A DNA stretch of 64,000 nt from Aplectana chamaeleonis (lineage: Eukaryota; Nematoda; Chromadorea; Rhabditida; Cosmocercidae), in NCBI GenBank assembly GCA_029168955.1, contig JAPDOI010001429.1:62001-126000 (forward strand), written 5' to 3'. Under the pieces are notes generated by a model. That model was not told the DNA's origin and did not search any database. It saw only the letters and a program-made list of their open reading frames with translations. The position numbers were made by a program, and so were the translations under genes. Below, one piece after another: positions 10,090-23,600 of the stretch. How positions within the stretch are numbered: the stretch's first letter is position 1; each line of letters begins with the position of its first letter.

Positions 10090-10660
10090 ATACGGTGAAG
10101 CTTGTCAATCATTGACGAGTTCTTTTCTGGTATCAGTATCATGCTCAGAGTAAACAAACCGAAGGGTATAAAAGGCGCTCCATCGCAATGAATGCTCACT
10201 CGGACTCGGCATTTCGAGGTCGATCCTGGGGCCGTATTCGCCATCAACCCGCCGGGTAGTCGAAGGGTAAATGAGGTGAAATTTCAGTACAAAACGCGCG
10301 CTCCACGGCCACCTCTCGCCTCCCTTGGCTTCCCCCGCGACCGCCGGAATTTTTCGAATCTCATAGCTGAAGAATGGCCGCTTTCGCGATGGAATTTTTA
10401 TCTTTTCGCAGTGATACCGATACGTAACACAGTTTGCATTTCCATCTTACATGGTGTAAGATGGGTTGATCTGCTCCTCTGCCGCGCGCGGTATCATCCC
10501 TTCCGCTTCCCTTCGACTTCCCTCGGCGGGTTGTTGGCGAATACGACCCCTGGAAGGTGACGTCAAGTCACCTTTGAAGGACCACTCAGGAGCCGGAGAA
10601 TAATTTTTGGCAGCTGAGGGGATGGTCCTCACGGCTAGGGGGGGGGGAGTGGTCGCGCAC
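10090..10660 (+). repeat. snRNA-like repeat, copy 3, interrupted
   Basis: Plus-strand copy: TATAAAA at 10167-10173 and the CTCGGCATTTC segment, then a 319-bp palindromic insertion at 10230-10548. It resumes with TGGAAGGTGACGTCAAGTCA (hairpin GTGAC/GTCAC at 10557-10571), AATTTTTGG at 10602-10610 and a possible short hairpin GAGG..CCTC at 10616-10630. Removing the insertion restores collinearity with copy 1. This copy cannot make the normal transcript. Confidence 0.45.
10230..10548. mobile_element. Palindromic MITE with CCTGG duplication
   Basis: The ends are inverted copies GGYCGTATTCGCCA followed by ACCCGCCG, and CCTGG occurs on both sides (10225-10229, 10549-10553). It is inserted in copy 3 of the snRNA-like repeat. 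A three-base TGG duplication is an alternative reading. It has no coding capacity. Confidence 0.65.
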
Positions 10661-10713
10661 ACGGAGAACGTGGGGGGGAACCTTCGGAATAACCCTAATG
10701 AGGCATCGAGGGC

Positions 10714-10915
10714 GGATCGGTGACTAATGGCGGGCGGATCGCTGGCTATTGGCGGGCGGATCGTTGGCTTCTGGCGGGCGGATCGCTGGCTACAGGCGGG
10801 CGGATAGCTGGCTACTGGCGGGCGGATCGCTGGCTACTGGCGGGCGGATAGCTGTCTTCTGGCGGGCGAATGGCGGGCGGGATGTCGATCCGCCCGCCAA
10901 AAGCCAGCGATGCGC
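10714..10915 (+). repeat. GCGGGCGGATCGCTGGCTA minisatellite
   Basis: About nine tandem units of 18-24 bp, the same unit as at 9830-10080, in plus orientation with a short inverted unit at the end. Confidence 0.85.
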
Positions 10916-13752
10916 GCGCACCTTCTGTCTGAGTAGTCGTGGTCTGCGAAGTTTTGCCTAAGCTAACCCATATAACCAGAGGCTGCCGTTTTCTCTCTAA
11001 AACTAGGACTGTTGCAGAGCTTTTAAAAAAATCTTAACCCAGAAGTTGACTCCATAAGTACACTAACTCTCGTTGGATTTGGTTCTAGGCCTGACTGGGA
11101 CGCGTTTTACCGTCCTTAGCCTGCTTTATCAATGACTTTCTGTGTCATTTAAATTCCACGTGTGAAGGGCCAACTGACAGTACAACGCTTGACGGAGATT
11201 CAGAATTGCACGAAAAACTTCGAGATATCTTTTCCAGATCGTTGAACAGTACACGTAGCGCTCCGCAGCCGCATATGTACTGTATTTGTGTACGACTCAC
11301 TGAAAGTTATTTCCGCGCTGAAAATCATATATCATTTTTCCATGTTTTGGTATTGCTTGGCCTCATTAGTGAACGAAAATGTCGAAAAAGCTGCTGAAAA
11401 ACCTTCATTTGTAAAGAAAAACGAGTTTGAACACACTGGTAAATTGGATTTCAATTTTGCGTCAAAATCGCTTCTGTTTTTTTTTCTGGATTCGTAGGCC
11501 TGGTCATGGTTATTTTTGAAGTTTTCCTGCATGAGAAGTACATTTGACAACTGTTTTCCGTCTTCTTTGACGGCCGCATCAACATTGAACGAAAAAGTGC
11601 TAGATGATCGTTCATAGAGGTACTAGATGATTGACACCACAGCAGTTTTCAGGTGGCCATAACTTTTATGGTGCGCATTTTCAGAGCCTGAAGTTTCGTG
11701 GGTGATGTCAGCTCGTTGCCGGAGAACTGGTCCGCGCCTAATTTTTCACCTACAAAAAACTTCGCGAAAACCCGGGGTTTCCTCCCCTTTTCGAATTCGG
11801 GATAGTTTAGGGCCCTAAGAAGTGAAACATCCACATAAGGTCGGATTTTCTATTCGAGTTTAATCCCAGGTCTTAGGGCCTACGAAATCGCGGCGCGGAC
11901 CAGTTCTCACATAATCATGCCAGCTAGCCCGAGTGGTGCGATTGTACTGGAAAAACTGAAAATGATTTTCAGCGCGTACGATGCCTTCAAACTCAAACTC
12001 TAGCAATAGTTATACAATTTGAGAGCCTTTCTCACCACGACCTTGAAAACATTTTCAGATCTGAAAAAAATCCAGTTTGAAGGGACTTATTTAAGAAACC
12101 GCTGAAGACGCGAAAACTCATTGCGCGGCGTACCGTGGTCGCGAATCAAATTTTTTTCGCAAGCAATTTCCAGTGAAGTTGGTTCTTGGTAAATTTGAAG
12201 AAGTGATCCGCTGTCAACCAGAAGCATCATTAGGCTGAGAAGAGGCAATTTTTCAAAGTCTAGGGTAATAGATGAGAAATGCCGTCTATCTACAGTATCG
12301 TTAAGACAATCACAATTTCAGGAATGTAACCAAAGTCTCACTGTATTCCAACAGACGCAACCATTTAGTTCTCCCCATCATTGGTATAAAACCTTATATG
12401 GTCAAGACCCTGTTGCCCATTCCTTTGAAGCGAACCTCGAACCGTTCAAAGGTACAGTCTAACTACGGGATAGCTTTTCAATCAATCTGCTTAGCTTGAA
12501 CTATGAACTGATGCATCGCGCATCAATGATATTGCATATGAACGGCGAGAAGTTCGCGTGCAGGTTGTCGCGAGCCTGCATTGGAGCAGACTGTTCTATC
12601 GTTCTAGACCGAAGACAAATGGATAAACATAGATCTTGAATCAATTCGATCGCGTGTCTCGTCTCTATTAAGATCGGAGACTTGTCGGTAGGCGTGCCCC
12701 ATTTTGGTTTTTTTTGGGACTTGGTCGACTTTTTTTAGCTTGTTAGACCGGAATGGGATTTCGCGCTTGGCAGGGTTGTTATAAACGGCGTGCGGAATTT
12801 GATATCTGAAACTACCCATGAGTTTAGACTGTGCCTTTGAGATGCTCGGAAGGCTTCGATAGCTCGTCGTAGGCATGGGTCAGCCTCTCAGACTTGGCTG
12901 AAACTTCATTCAGAAATGGTTTTTTTTCTGACTGAATGAGTTTTGAATGAGAGAATGAATGTGTAACAACAGCTAGGCCTGAGTTTTGCTGCAGTGAATG
13001 GGCTTATCAGAAAAAATGCCTTTGCAACGGGCGCTCGGCACGCACGCCGACTGCATAGGCGGACAGTCTTATTCGGATAGGCTTTACCGTGAAGTGGCGT
13101 GCAGCTATTGCTAGTATTGTGGCGTAAGGTTCTCCTCGTGGTTTCCTGTGTTGTGATGACAAGCTATATATATGCCTCACACAAAAACCGGAGATGCCCA
13201 GGGTTACGTAGGCATCTAAATTGTAAATTTTTTTTTCGCGAGAAATACGTGAAATACGGAAATCTTAGCCTCATTTGGTGAAATTTTAGCTACAACTCCC
13301 GCAACTTCTAGCTGCAGCACCCGCATAATCTAAGCTGCCCGAATGAGACTGGCGAACCATGCGACCGGCGTGCGTCGCTCTCAGAAGCGTGCTCAAACGG
13401 CCGCTGTGATAGCGAGCTACCTGTATCAGTGTCTGCTTTCTACATAGCCTCCATTTCCCTGCTACTCGCATTTTTCTTTATCACTATCACTAAGGTAGTG
13501 CGGTTTTGAGAATGATTTCTTCATGTTCATTATTGAGGTTTTCGAAAAACATCCGCTTCGCATCTACGTTTGTGATAATATGACTGCGAGTAGCGAGGAA
13601 TTGAAGGATATATTGAATATAATCCTTTTCACCTCTCATACCAATTGACTGCTTAGAATCCTCAACATAGCCTCAATCTTCAGCTTCAGGACTATAAACT
13701 TTATTTCATATACAATACAATATAGAGCCAAAGAAAAAAACGCTATATGTAC
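10916..13752. other. Intergenic decayed repeats
   Basis: No gene is supported. Bases 12640-12841 on the minus strand are a fragment of the TTAA family: AAAGGCACAGTCTAAACTC followed by AACCCTGCCAAGCGCG, as in the element at 41618. A GGACAGTCTTATTCGGATAG end near 13062-13081 belongs to the family at 21449. Bases 11640-11900 look like an old repeat that recurs faintly near 63900. Confidence 0.4.
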
Positions 13753-14615
13753 AGTAGCGGTGATAAATCTATTGACGTGGCCTTTAAAAAAAACTGTTTT
13801 TATACAAATCTCGGCTAAGGCGTGGCGAAAATTCATGAAACTTTAGTATGTTTTAGGGCATCACAAACCTTGCTTTAGCCATACACAAGCTTAGGTTTTG
13901 GGGTCGCAGTCTTTGAATATGGAATTTATTTGCAAATTCGAGGTAATATTTCAAATCAGAGAAAAAAACCCTTAAAACATGTCTATTACAATTCCAAACC
14001 TGTAGCAGTTATTTGCCATCAGAAGGTCTTCTGAACCGTTTTTCACTAACCTAGTGAAAAAAAATTATCTCTATCAAAATTTTTCTGAAGACCGAAAATT
14101 AAACAGAAAATGCTTTAATTTGGAAAATTCACCCCTATAAAATTAATCGCTCGAGAAACAATCTGAAATATATACTTTATGGACTTCGACAAAGTACAAC
14201 TGGTGCCCAAATCTTGCTCTTTTCGTTAACTTCGATGAGAGATACTTAATAGATGTGAAATTGCATAACTTCATTTCGAATCCATTTCCAGAAAAATCTT
14301 GATAGAGATCATTTTCTCACAAGGTTATTCAACAATTCAGAGGAGCTTCTGATGGAAAATATGTGTACGAATTTGGGATATCAATAGCTATGTTTCGAGG
14401 GTATAGTTCTGTTTTGAAGTTTTACCACGAAATCATAAATAAATCCCATATTCGAAAACTGTGACCTCAAAACCTAAGCTTGTGTCTGTCTGAAGCGAGG
14501 TTTGTAATGCTCTATAACATATTCAAGTTTTATGAAGTTTCGCCCAGCCTAGGTCGAGATATGTGTAAAACAGTTTTAGTAAAAAGGTCATGTCAATAGA
14601 CTTATTACCGCTACT
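13753..14615. repeat. Large palindrome (foldback), about 400-bp arms
   Basis: The two halves are inverted copies: AGTAGCGGTGATAA at 13753 is matched by TTATTACCGCTACT ending at 14615. Segments around 13860-13940 (CACAAGCTTAGGTTTTGGGGT) are mirrored near 14450-14540. The centre is near 14170-14200. It lies just downstream of the zinc-finger gene stop and has no open frame. Confidence 0.75.
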
Positions 14616-14680
14616 AAATATGAAGAACTCTCGGAAGCGTATATCCCGCGTTGAAATGTCTGCTGATAAGCTGATATGTG

Positions 14681-17600
14681 TTAGGATAGGAGACTGTGCG
14701 CACCGAGTTCCAAGTTGCCCTTGTGTATTCGCATATGCATCTCCAGCACATCGCGACTGAAATCGATATCGATCAATAGTGGTGCAGAACTATGTGTCTC
14801 ATCTGTTTTTTTAGGAAAAAAATGTTCAGTCAATATCAGGTTCAATCACAGCTATCGTTGGGGATAGCCCCATTGATGGGCGGGTGCGATTCGGGTGGAT
14901 ATCAATCGGCTTCGAACTGATTGCGCAGCATGTCGCATCGTAGCGCGACTGGGGAAGTATAAACACCCTATGGGCTCGTTTATACTTCTGCGGCCGAACG
15001 GCGCGGCGCAGTGCAATCCCACAATATCGATCGTACCGTACCGCGTGATCAATATTACAGAAATGCACTGTGCCGCGCCGCTCGGCGGCGGGAGTATTAA
15101 CGACCGTTACGGCGACGCGGACACGCTTGCGTTCAAAGAAAATTTCAATGTCACAGGAAATGCACCTACCTAGCAAATCCGTCACCGCAAATCTGGCAGA
15201 TGCAGTTGGTGGTGCTGGCGTGTTTCCGGACATGATTCTCGAACCGGCTCGCTGTATTGAAAGATAATCCACAGAGTGGACATCGACGCATAGAGTCGCT
15301 ATGGGTACGGCAGTGTGACAGCAAAGCTGCTGATGAGGTGAAGACCTTAAAAGTGGAGTTTTGAAGTTACGATCAATTGGAAAGGATGATGGTAGTGAAT
15401 AGGAAATTTTCGGAGTTAATATCAAGTTTTTTTTAGAGTTTGTAGCGAGGATCGAAAATTTACGGAAATTTAGCCAAAAAAAGCCAATGGTTGACCCTGC
15501 AGTTGTTCACAAGAGACCGCATTCGACGATCTTGATAGCCCAAGAAAATGTTAGGAGTATGCGCTCGTGCTCACAAGGGAAGTATAGAAAGCGTAGGTCG
15601 GATCTGCCAAAACGAATAGTGTCGTTAGTATCTCTTGTTGTTCAATAGTAAAACTGCGCAGTATCCCGCTCCGAGATGTGGGTTCCAAGAAGTTACAAGT
15701 TTAACACTTAGGAGACCGCGCGTTCCACAGCTAGCCCCCGTAGCGGACCGGCGTGCTCCACGGCCAATCACTTCAGTGAGTTTTTAAACTGATTTTTTGT
15801 TGTAATTGCCTATGTCAAAAGGAAATATTTGGCGTTTAATATCTGCACAGCTTTTATGGAAGTTGTATGAAGCATAGATATAAAAGCAATAATTGCAAGG
15901 AGCCCGTTTTTCTTGAAGTAAAACGAAAAAATCGAGTTTTTAGCGAGGGTGTGCAATGCTCCAATAAGCGCATTAGTCTTCAGAAAAGCCGGAAATGGAT
16001 CTCACAATTGTGTCCAGCGTCAAAACCTCCCCCCCCCCCCTGAGCAAAGTATGGGGGGAAGACCATTCTCCATACTTTGTCCAGACTGACAGCTTTTTGG
16101 ACTTGTACGAATTTTCGGTTGAGCGTTCATTTATACCGATTTTTTTATACCGACTTTGGAAGCGTTCTGGAAAAATGTTCCAAATCCCGCTTAAAATTCT
16201 CCCAGGGGGGGGGTTTAGATGTGCCGATCACGAATCTGTGGTTTATTAGTCTCAATTTCCAAAGTTTTTGGCTAATTTCGTTTGAACCTTCCCAAAATTC
16301 TGAAAATTTCAAGGGAAAAACGCCACTTTTGAGATTTCCAGGTTTCTGCGATATATATGTCTCAAAATCATTCTCTGATGCTTATTTGGAGTGCTAAACA
16401 CGAATCTGTAGGCCGTTTATCGATTTTCTGCAGATTACGGTAGATTACGGTGGGTATACGGTAGTTTGGTCTAAATCTCGGATTTTACTCAAAATTTGTA
16501 TACGGGGGTTATTCGGGATGAAGAAAACGAGTTTAACATCCGTTTGTTGATTTTCAAAATACTAACGTGGAATTTGACCCCTAAATGACATGTTACCTAC
16601 CGCAACCTACAGTAAACCTCAAAATTCCGACAGCTGGACTCCAGTATCGTGTTCACCACCCTGGATTACCCCTACTTACAACTTTTGAGCTAAAATCGAG
16701 AAAAATTTTTGAAACTCCACAAGAAATGCCTGATGGGTCCCTTGCCTTTTCGCGAGGCTTATAAAATGCTCTTAACTTTTTTGAACCTGCAGCTCGGGAC
16801 GGGATACTGCGCATTTTTACTTTTGAGCCAGAAGAGATACTAACGACACTAGTCGTTTTGGCAGATCCCACCTACTCTTTGTATACTTCCCTTGTCAGTT
16901 CAGAATTTGCTTGAAGTTACACTATTTTAGCTCGCAAACGGCCGTTGTGACAAAAACTAGCATTGTTCTTTGGAAATGTCACTGGAAAAGACCAAAAATT
17001 ATGTAAATGGCCTCCAGCATAACATGTCAGATGGTGGCATTTTTCAGTTTTTTTTTACTTTAATTATTTAATCCCGAAAAGAATTTTTCTTAGGGAAAAT
17101 TTCACTTTTTATGCCTAAAATGCTTTTTCAGTATCTCGAATGAAATTATTATCTGAATTTTTATAAACTTTTCAGAAGTCCTCACCATGGAACACTGCTG
17201 ACAGGAAAACGTCTCGCTAGGCGAAGGCGGACCGGAGCTTGACCTGAAATTTCGTATGAATCATGTGTGCTGTCAAGGAAATTGGAATAATTCTTCTATT
17301 GTATTCTTCAATTCGGACTTTATAAATATGTACATGTATGTCTATTGATGATAGCGAAAGTTTTAGATTTTTTTATCAAAAAATTTCCGTTTATTTCCTA
17401 AAAATTCGAAAATTCGAAACGGCTGGCAGATAGAGGTATCGGATAATTACCGGCAAGGAAATTCCCGTTTCAACTCTTCTATATAGGAATACTGAGCAAA
17501 TTAGTGGTACTTGATCCCGTCAAAGCATATCAATTAGGAAGAGAAGAGAAAATTCTGAGAGACCGGGCCGATGTCTGATATGCACAGTCGCGGTAGCACG

Positions 17601-20600
17601 TCGCGGGAAGTATGAACGCGACTCTATACAAGAAAACAATCATATCATTACTTACAAATTTTTCCTAATTTGTTGGGTGAATCTGGGAATCTGGGAGTCT
17701 ACTGCAGTTCGATAGGTTAGCTTGAGGAGATCAGCGCCCACCCTGGGAGATAACGGTATCAAGCATTTTTCTCGTTTTTTTTGTGCTCCAAAGCACCGTA
17801 TTGTCGAATTTCCCTTCAGAATTGACGAACTGAATATATTCAAGAAAACTTCCGTGTTCTTCTTTCTGTGAGGGCCGCTGGTGATGGCGAAGTGCCGCAG
17901 ATCAGTCTGGAAAACGATGCCCTCATCATAGATAGCCAATCGCTTGTTGACTCTTCCCGCCTCCAAACACGCGCCGCGGACCGTTCTACATTTTTTTTTG
18001 GTTGGCTATATTTCCAGTCTCCAGAAGGGTAAGCTTCTGTTGTCCATCTAGAACCGGAACAAAAGCATATTTCTTATTCACTAAATTGAAAGTAATTTTT
18101 TGAAGATGGTAAAGTCTGTCCGAATGAGATCGCCCGCCGACGCGGTCGGCGTGTGTGTCGAAGCAATTTTTAGACCTGTTAATCGATTAGCACGATTCTA
18201 ACTACAAGACTCATGCTCAATAATATCACAATCCGCTGTCTGCAGTCATGGAAAGACTTGTTTAAGAAACACTTCCGCGACGGCCGTTCGAAACGCACGC
18301 CGACCGCGTGGGCGGAGTTTTTTTCCCAAAGACTTTAGTTACAATACCGCCCGCGACTTTGGGAAAAACGGCGTTCTCGGCGCTTTCTTCCGCCGCAAAG
18401 CGCTGCTTTGTCAAAACTTCGTTCAAAGTGGTCCGTTTGAGTTGCCAGGGGCGTATTTAGAATCAGCATCAAGAGCTCTTCATTTTGAGCTCACATATTC
18501 TCTGTTTCCTAGTGTGATTTATTTCCATTCTTCGCGTGCGTCGGCGCGCGTGCTCTGCGCCTCCTTCTTCCCACACTTTCTCGCTGTCTCTACCCTCGCT
18601 CCGCACAAGTGCGCGAGGGAACAGAGTAAATCTGACTCAGAGGATATAAATCCTGGATTGTTCAACTGGAGTATGATGCGTTCAAATACGAATTCGGGCC
18701 TACACGGTCGGTGGTACAGTGATCGCATCCGGGCATTATGGACGAGTTTTTCCCCAGTGAAAAACAGCTGGCTGCAGCCGTAATTACCTACTATTTACGC
18801 ACTTTACGGTCCCCACTAACTGGAGAGGAATTATAGCAAAAACTTGGCTTTCTAAAAATGATCTCTTGAATGTCTTGAATGAGTGGGGAGGCGAAAAGAA
18901 ACAATCTTGAGTCCACTAGATTTCCTTAATTAAACTATTTAGATCAAAAACAACAAAAAAAATCTTTTAAATTTCAGAAATTCGAACACTTTCAGTACAA
19001 ACTTTGTCGATGGAGGAGGGGGTAATTTGGGGCGCTGAACACAAATACAAGGTCCATTCTTTTTTTTTAGTTGCAATATTACGGTAGGTTACAGTGGAAA
19101 AACTATATTTTTCCTACTGTAACTTACAGCAATCTTTTGAAAAACTAAAAATGGACCTTATATTCGAGTTGGGCGCCTCCGAAAAACCCCCCTGGACACG
19201 GTTTGGGCTGAAAACGTCCAAATACCTGATATCTAGGGAATTACATTATATGCACCCTTTCATTTACCAACGTGCATTAAAGGGCAGGCTTCGCAATACA
19301 AACGACTTTTCAGCTCTCTTCATGAGAATGTAGATTCGGTCATCACAAAAGTAAAAAATAGGAGGGAAAACCCAAAAATTTGCGTCAAAAACGCTCTAAA
19401 CAAGGTGTAGCGGCTAATAAGCGGTTTCGGCCGGCCTCCTAATTAAAGAGATTTTTCTTAATGCTTACTTATCCGCCTTTTATTTTGCTGTTTAAGTAGT
19501 CGGTAGTCTCTAGAAATGCTCAGAAATTACTTCAGAAGCAAAATAAAACTTGACAAAACAGGCTTTTATAGAAATCTCGATGACGGGGGCGGGCGGACAC
19601 CAAGCAATAACATATCTCTTAGCGTTTTTTCAACAACTTTTCACTTATTTTTACATCTGTGACGGCTAGATCTATATACTTTCATATGAGGATAGCACAA
19701 AAATAGTTTGTAGCGCAAACCCTGCCTTTAAAGAATTTTATCAGACTAAAATGTTCCGCTTTACCCTCCCCACAACACTCAACAGACCATTTTTCAAAAC
19801 TCTAGTCTGTCCTGGGATCATCAGTTCCTAGTGAATACATGCGACAGTTGGCTAACTTGATCATTCGGAGCAGAGCGTTGAAAGATTAGATTTGCTCGTT
19901 TTTATTCAAAGTTAAACGCCAGTTTCCAGCACCGGGAATTCTTATAATACAACTGAAACGGCGAATTTTTTGACACTGCTCAGTGTGAGACCCAAGTTTC
20001 AGGCTGAGTATGCCAGATTTATCCAGAGTTTTTTTGCTGATGGAACTTTGATTATATATGTGTGTAATGCGGTTGACCGACGAAGTGACTGACCCGGTCT
20101 TTGGCTCATTCACGTGTGTCAGTGCGTGATTCTCGAGTTGTATGGCGAACCGGAAGCTCTCGTCACACATATCACAGCAATGCAAAGGTTGCTCCTGAAA
20201 ATAAAAACATATTGTTATATTATTAAAAACAAAAAAACATATTAACATTCTATTAAAACATATTAGTTCATACATGATATCAATTATGAAGGCAGGGAGA
20301 AATTGGGCTTATTGAATCCTTATTAGCGCGAGTTATGATGCGTTTTCGTGTTTTCACCGAAAACCCCACCCGGCGAGAATTATTTCGAGGACTAAGGTTA
20401 TGTTAGGTTACGGTAGAAGCACCGCAGTTTCTGCTTTCGAGACAGGGGTTGTCTACACACCGACGGAGGAGTTGTCCCGTTTTTGTAGTTTGAAATGTCA
20501 CGTGCCTCAACGCGAGCGAAGTGGTCCCGAGTGGAATCACAGCCGCCAAAAGCGGGACAACTTCTCCCTCGGTGTGTAGAGAGCCCCTGTCCCACTTCCG

Positions 20601-23600
20601 AAGGAGTATAACTTGAGGTGCCAGTTCGAATCCAGCATTCATAAAAGGTTCAGGAATAATATACAGCCTATCTTCCAAAAAGTAAGCATGGTGAAGCGGC
20701 GCTGGCGGTCGCGCTGCGCACCAGAGGCAGATCACGAGTGAGTTTTCCTAGTCTCGCAGACCACTTTTTACTTTTATTTCGACAATTTGTAGTCTATCGG
20801 AAAATACTTCACAATTTTTCCGAAGAATAGAAAAAAATCGTGGGCGGGACCAGGAAAAGACGCCTGTGATCCGCTTCAAACGCGCGACGCTGCCGACTGC
20901 GTCGCTCCAAATGGCTTGCTTTCTGGAGAATGGACTGTACGTTGCAGGGTATAATAGAATTTCTGTACTGTAATGATTCACCCTCCTCAGCCTGCAGAAC
21001 TTTGTTGTGGTGAACATAAATGGATTACCATACCCCAGGTGAATAACCCAGGTGGGTAAGGTTTCAGCCAAGTCTCAAATATACCCCGAATTACCGTGCA
21101 CCTACCGTAGCCTTTCGCAGATCGAGAGACAGATGAGGACTTTATACAATCAGAATTTCAAACAAGCCCAAAATTAGGATTTGGAAAAAATTCAGAAATA
21201 TTGGGGGAAATTTTTAAAATTTGAAAAAAAAATTATTTTCTCTCCATTAATTCCTCAAACCCCTCCAACCTCGTTATGTTCCTCCGCAACATGGGATAGC
21301 AGGTGCTGTGCGAGGGCAAACGGTCGAAGACAATGCGGACAGCATCGGCGGTTATCATGCTCCATTAGATGTACATTTAGCTGGAGGCGATTCACCAGTA
21401 CCTGGAAAAAAAATTGGTCTAGCGGGCATAGATTCTTTCAAAAAGGAGAAGATAGGGTCTGTCCGGATGAGACTGCCCGCCCACGCGATCCACGTGCGCG
21501 TCGAGCCGCCGTTGCCAAGGCATTTTCAGGACCTCTAAATCGATTATCAGGAATATGAGACACGCAGAGAGCAATATCCCAGTCAGCTGTTTACAGCCGT
21601 GGGAAGGCTCGTCCGGGAAATGCCCACGCGACAACCGCTTGACACGCACGCTAACCACGAGGGCGGACATTCTCATTCGGACAGGCTTTATATACGCATT
21701 CGCCGTAGATTCAATATTCGATTTGATCTATGTATTTGTCGAAAAATCAACAATCGCTCAATTCAAAAAATTTAGCGAGTTATCAGCAAACGATATTTAG
21801 CTGGTATCGTGAAAAATCAGTGATGAATCATTTCTACACAATCCTAGAAAAATCAATAATCAACCTTCACTATATACTCGCCTAAAAATATTAGGATCGT
21901 TTCTACATATATATTCATCAAAAATTCGATAGTCATTTTTATGTACTGAGTTCCTCGAAAAATCAGAAATCAATGTTATCTTTTTTTTTTCAAAAAGAAG
22001 CAATAGCGGTACGTTCTTTTATTTTCCTTAGAAAGTGAACATTTTTGTGTGCTCGTTGAAAAATTGATATTCGATCCAATGTATGTTTTTACTAAAAAGT
22101 CAATAATCGATTCCATACGCCTATTCGTCAGGAATCGATATTCTAATATTACTTTCGTATTCTTCGGGAGAATCAGTGATCGACTAGATCTATATTTTTC
22201 GATATGGCGACAATCGTTCATTTATAACTCGTGTTTGTCGAGAAATCATTACAGATCGTCCTTGCGTAATCGTCCAGAAATCGATAATCGATCTTATCAA
22301 TGTGCTTGTTGAAGACCCAATAATCGATCATATCTACTTATTCAACGATGAATCGATAATCGATCGGAACCATGCATACGTCAAAGGATCAACGGGCTAT
22401 ATGTAATTTTCTTGTATTCGTCGCAAAAACATCAATAGATTACTTCCACTCACTGGCCAAAAGGATCGATATTCGAACTTTCAACAAATTAATAATTCTG
22501 TCTTTGTTGACCAATCAAAAATCGATCAAGCCAGTGTATTTGTCAGAAAAATTGCTCAACTATCCTCTGTTTCCGAGTGAAATTTATTTCCGTTCATCGC
22601 GTGCGTTTGCGCGCGTACGCTGCGTCTCCTTCTCCTCACGCTTTCTCGCTGTCTCTACCCTCGCTCCGCACAGGCCCGCGAGGAAAGAGAGTAAATTTGC
22701 AACGAACCAGAGGATATATCCGAGTGTTCACCAGAGAATCAGTAATGAGATTTTTCCTCTGCATTTTTCAAAGAGTCAATAACCGGCATGTTCTTCAGTG
22801 AGTATATCTCTTCAAAGAATGAAAATGGCGGAAGAGACCTTCTCTTCGAAAATTCGCCGCGTCAGTGCCGGGAAAGTACCGCGACCCTCGACTGCACCGC
22901 GATAGTTCCGCGATCTTCTCTGCTGCATTTCAAAAAGACAATGGGTTCATCGATGAATCGTTCTCTCCTGACTGTGAGCCAATGCTGGATTTCCCGTGGT
23001 TTGATCCTAGAAAGGTTCATGACTTGATAACCAAATGGTCCAAGTCTTTCTCCGTTACCCCTAATCAAATCCCGCTTTTCTTTATTAAGGAAGTGGCATG
23101 TGTTATTCCAGGGTCTTTATCTTATTTGTTCAATCAGTCACTAATGTATGGTGAAGTGCCAAGAAGGTGGAAGCACTCGTTTGTAACCCCTGTTTTGAAA
23201 AAGGAGCCTGCTTCCAATCCTGAAAACTATCGGCCAGTTAGCATCACGTCCATCTTTTGCATAGTTTTCGAAAAAGTTTTGAAGCAACATATAGTCATGC
23301 ATCTTGCCTCTCAGAACATTATACCAAGGAATCAGCATGGATTCGTTCCGAGGCGATCGGTCGAGACTAATCTTTTGGAATGTTTAGATGACTGGTCAGC
23401 AGCTATTGACAGGAAGAGCGTTAGTGACGTCGTTTACTTTGACTTTGCGAAAGCATTCGACCGAGTGTCTCATGCAAAGCTTCTTTTCAAACTGAACAAA
23501 ATCAAGATTCATCCTGTTCTTTTGAAGTGGATAACTGAGTATCTAACCGACAGAAGCTTTCAGGTCAGAATTGGAGGAGTTTATTCTGAGGTAAAATGCG

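Noticed and set aside
10447..10662. Minus-strand 71-residue frame
   Set aside because: Lies across the palindromic MITE and the poly-G run; no support.
14826..15425. 199-residue minus frame
   Set aside because: Runs through the zinc-finger exon in the wrong frame; the correct frame gives CPLC..H..H fingers.
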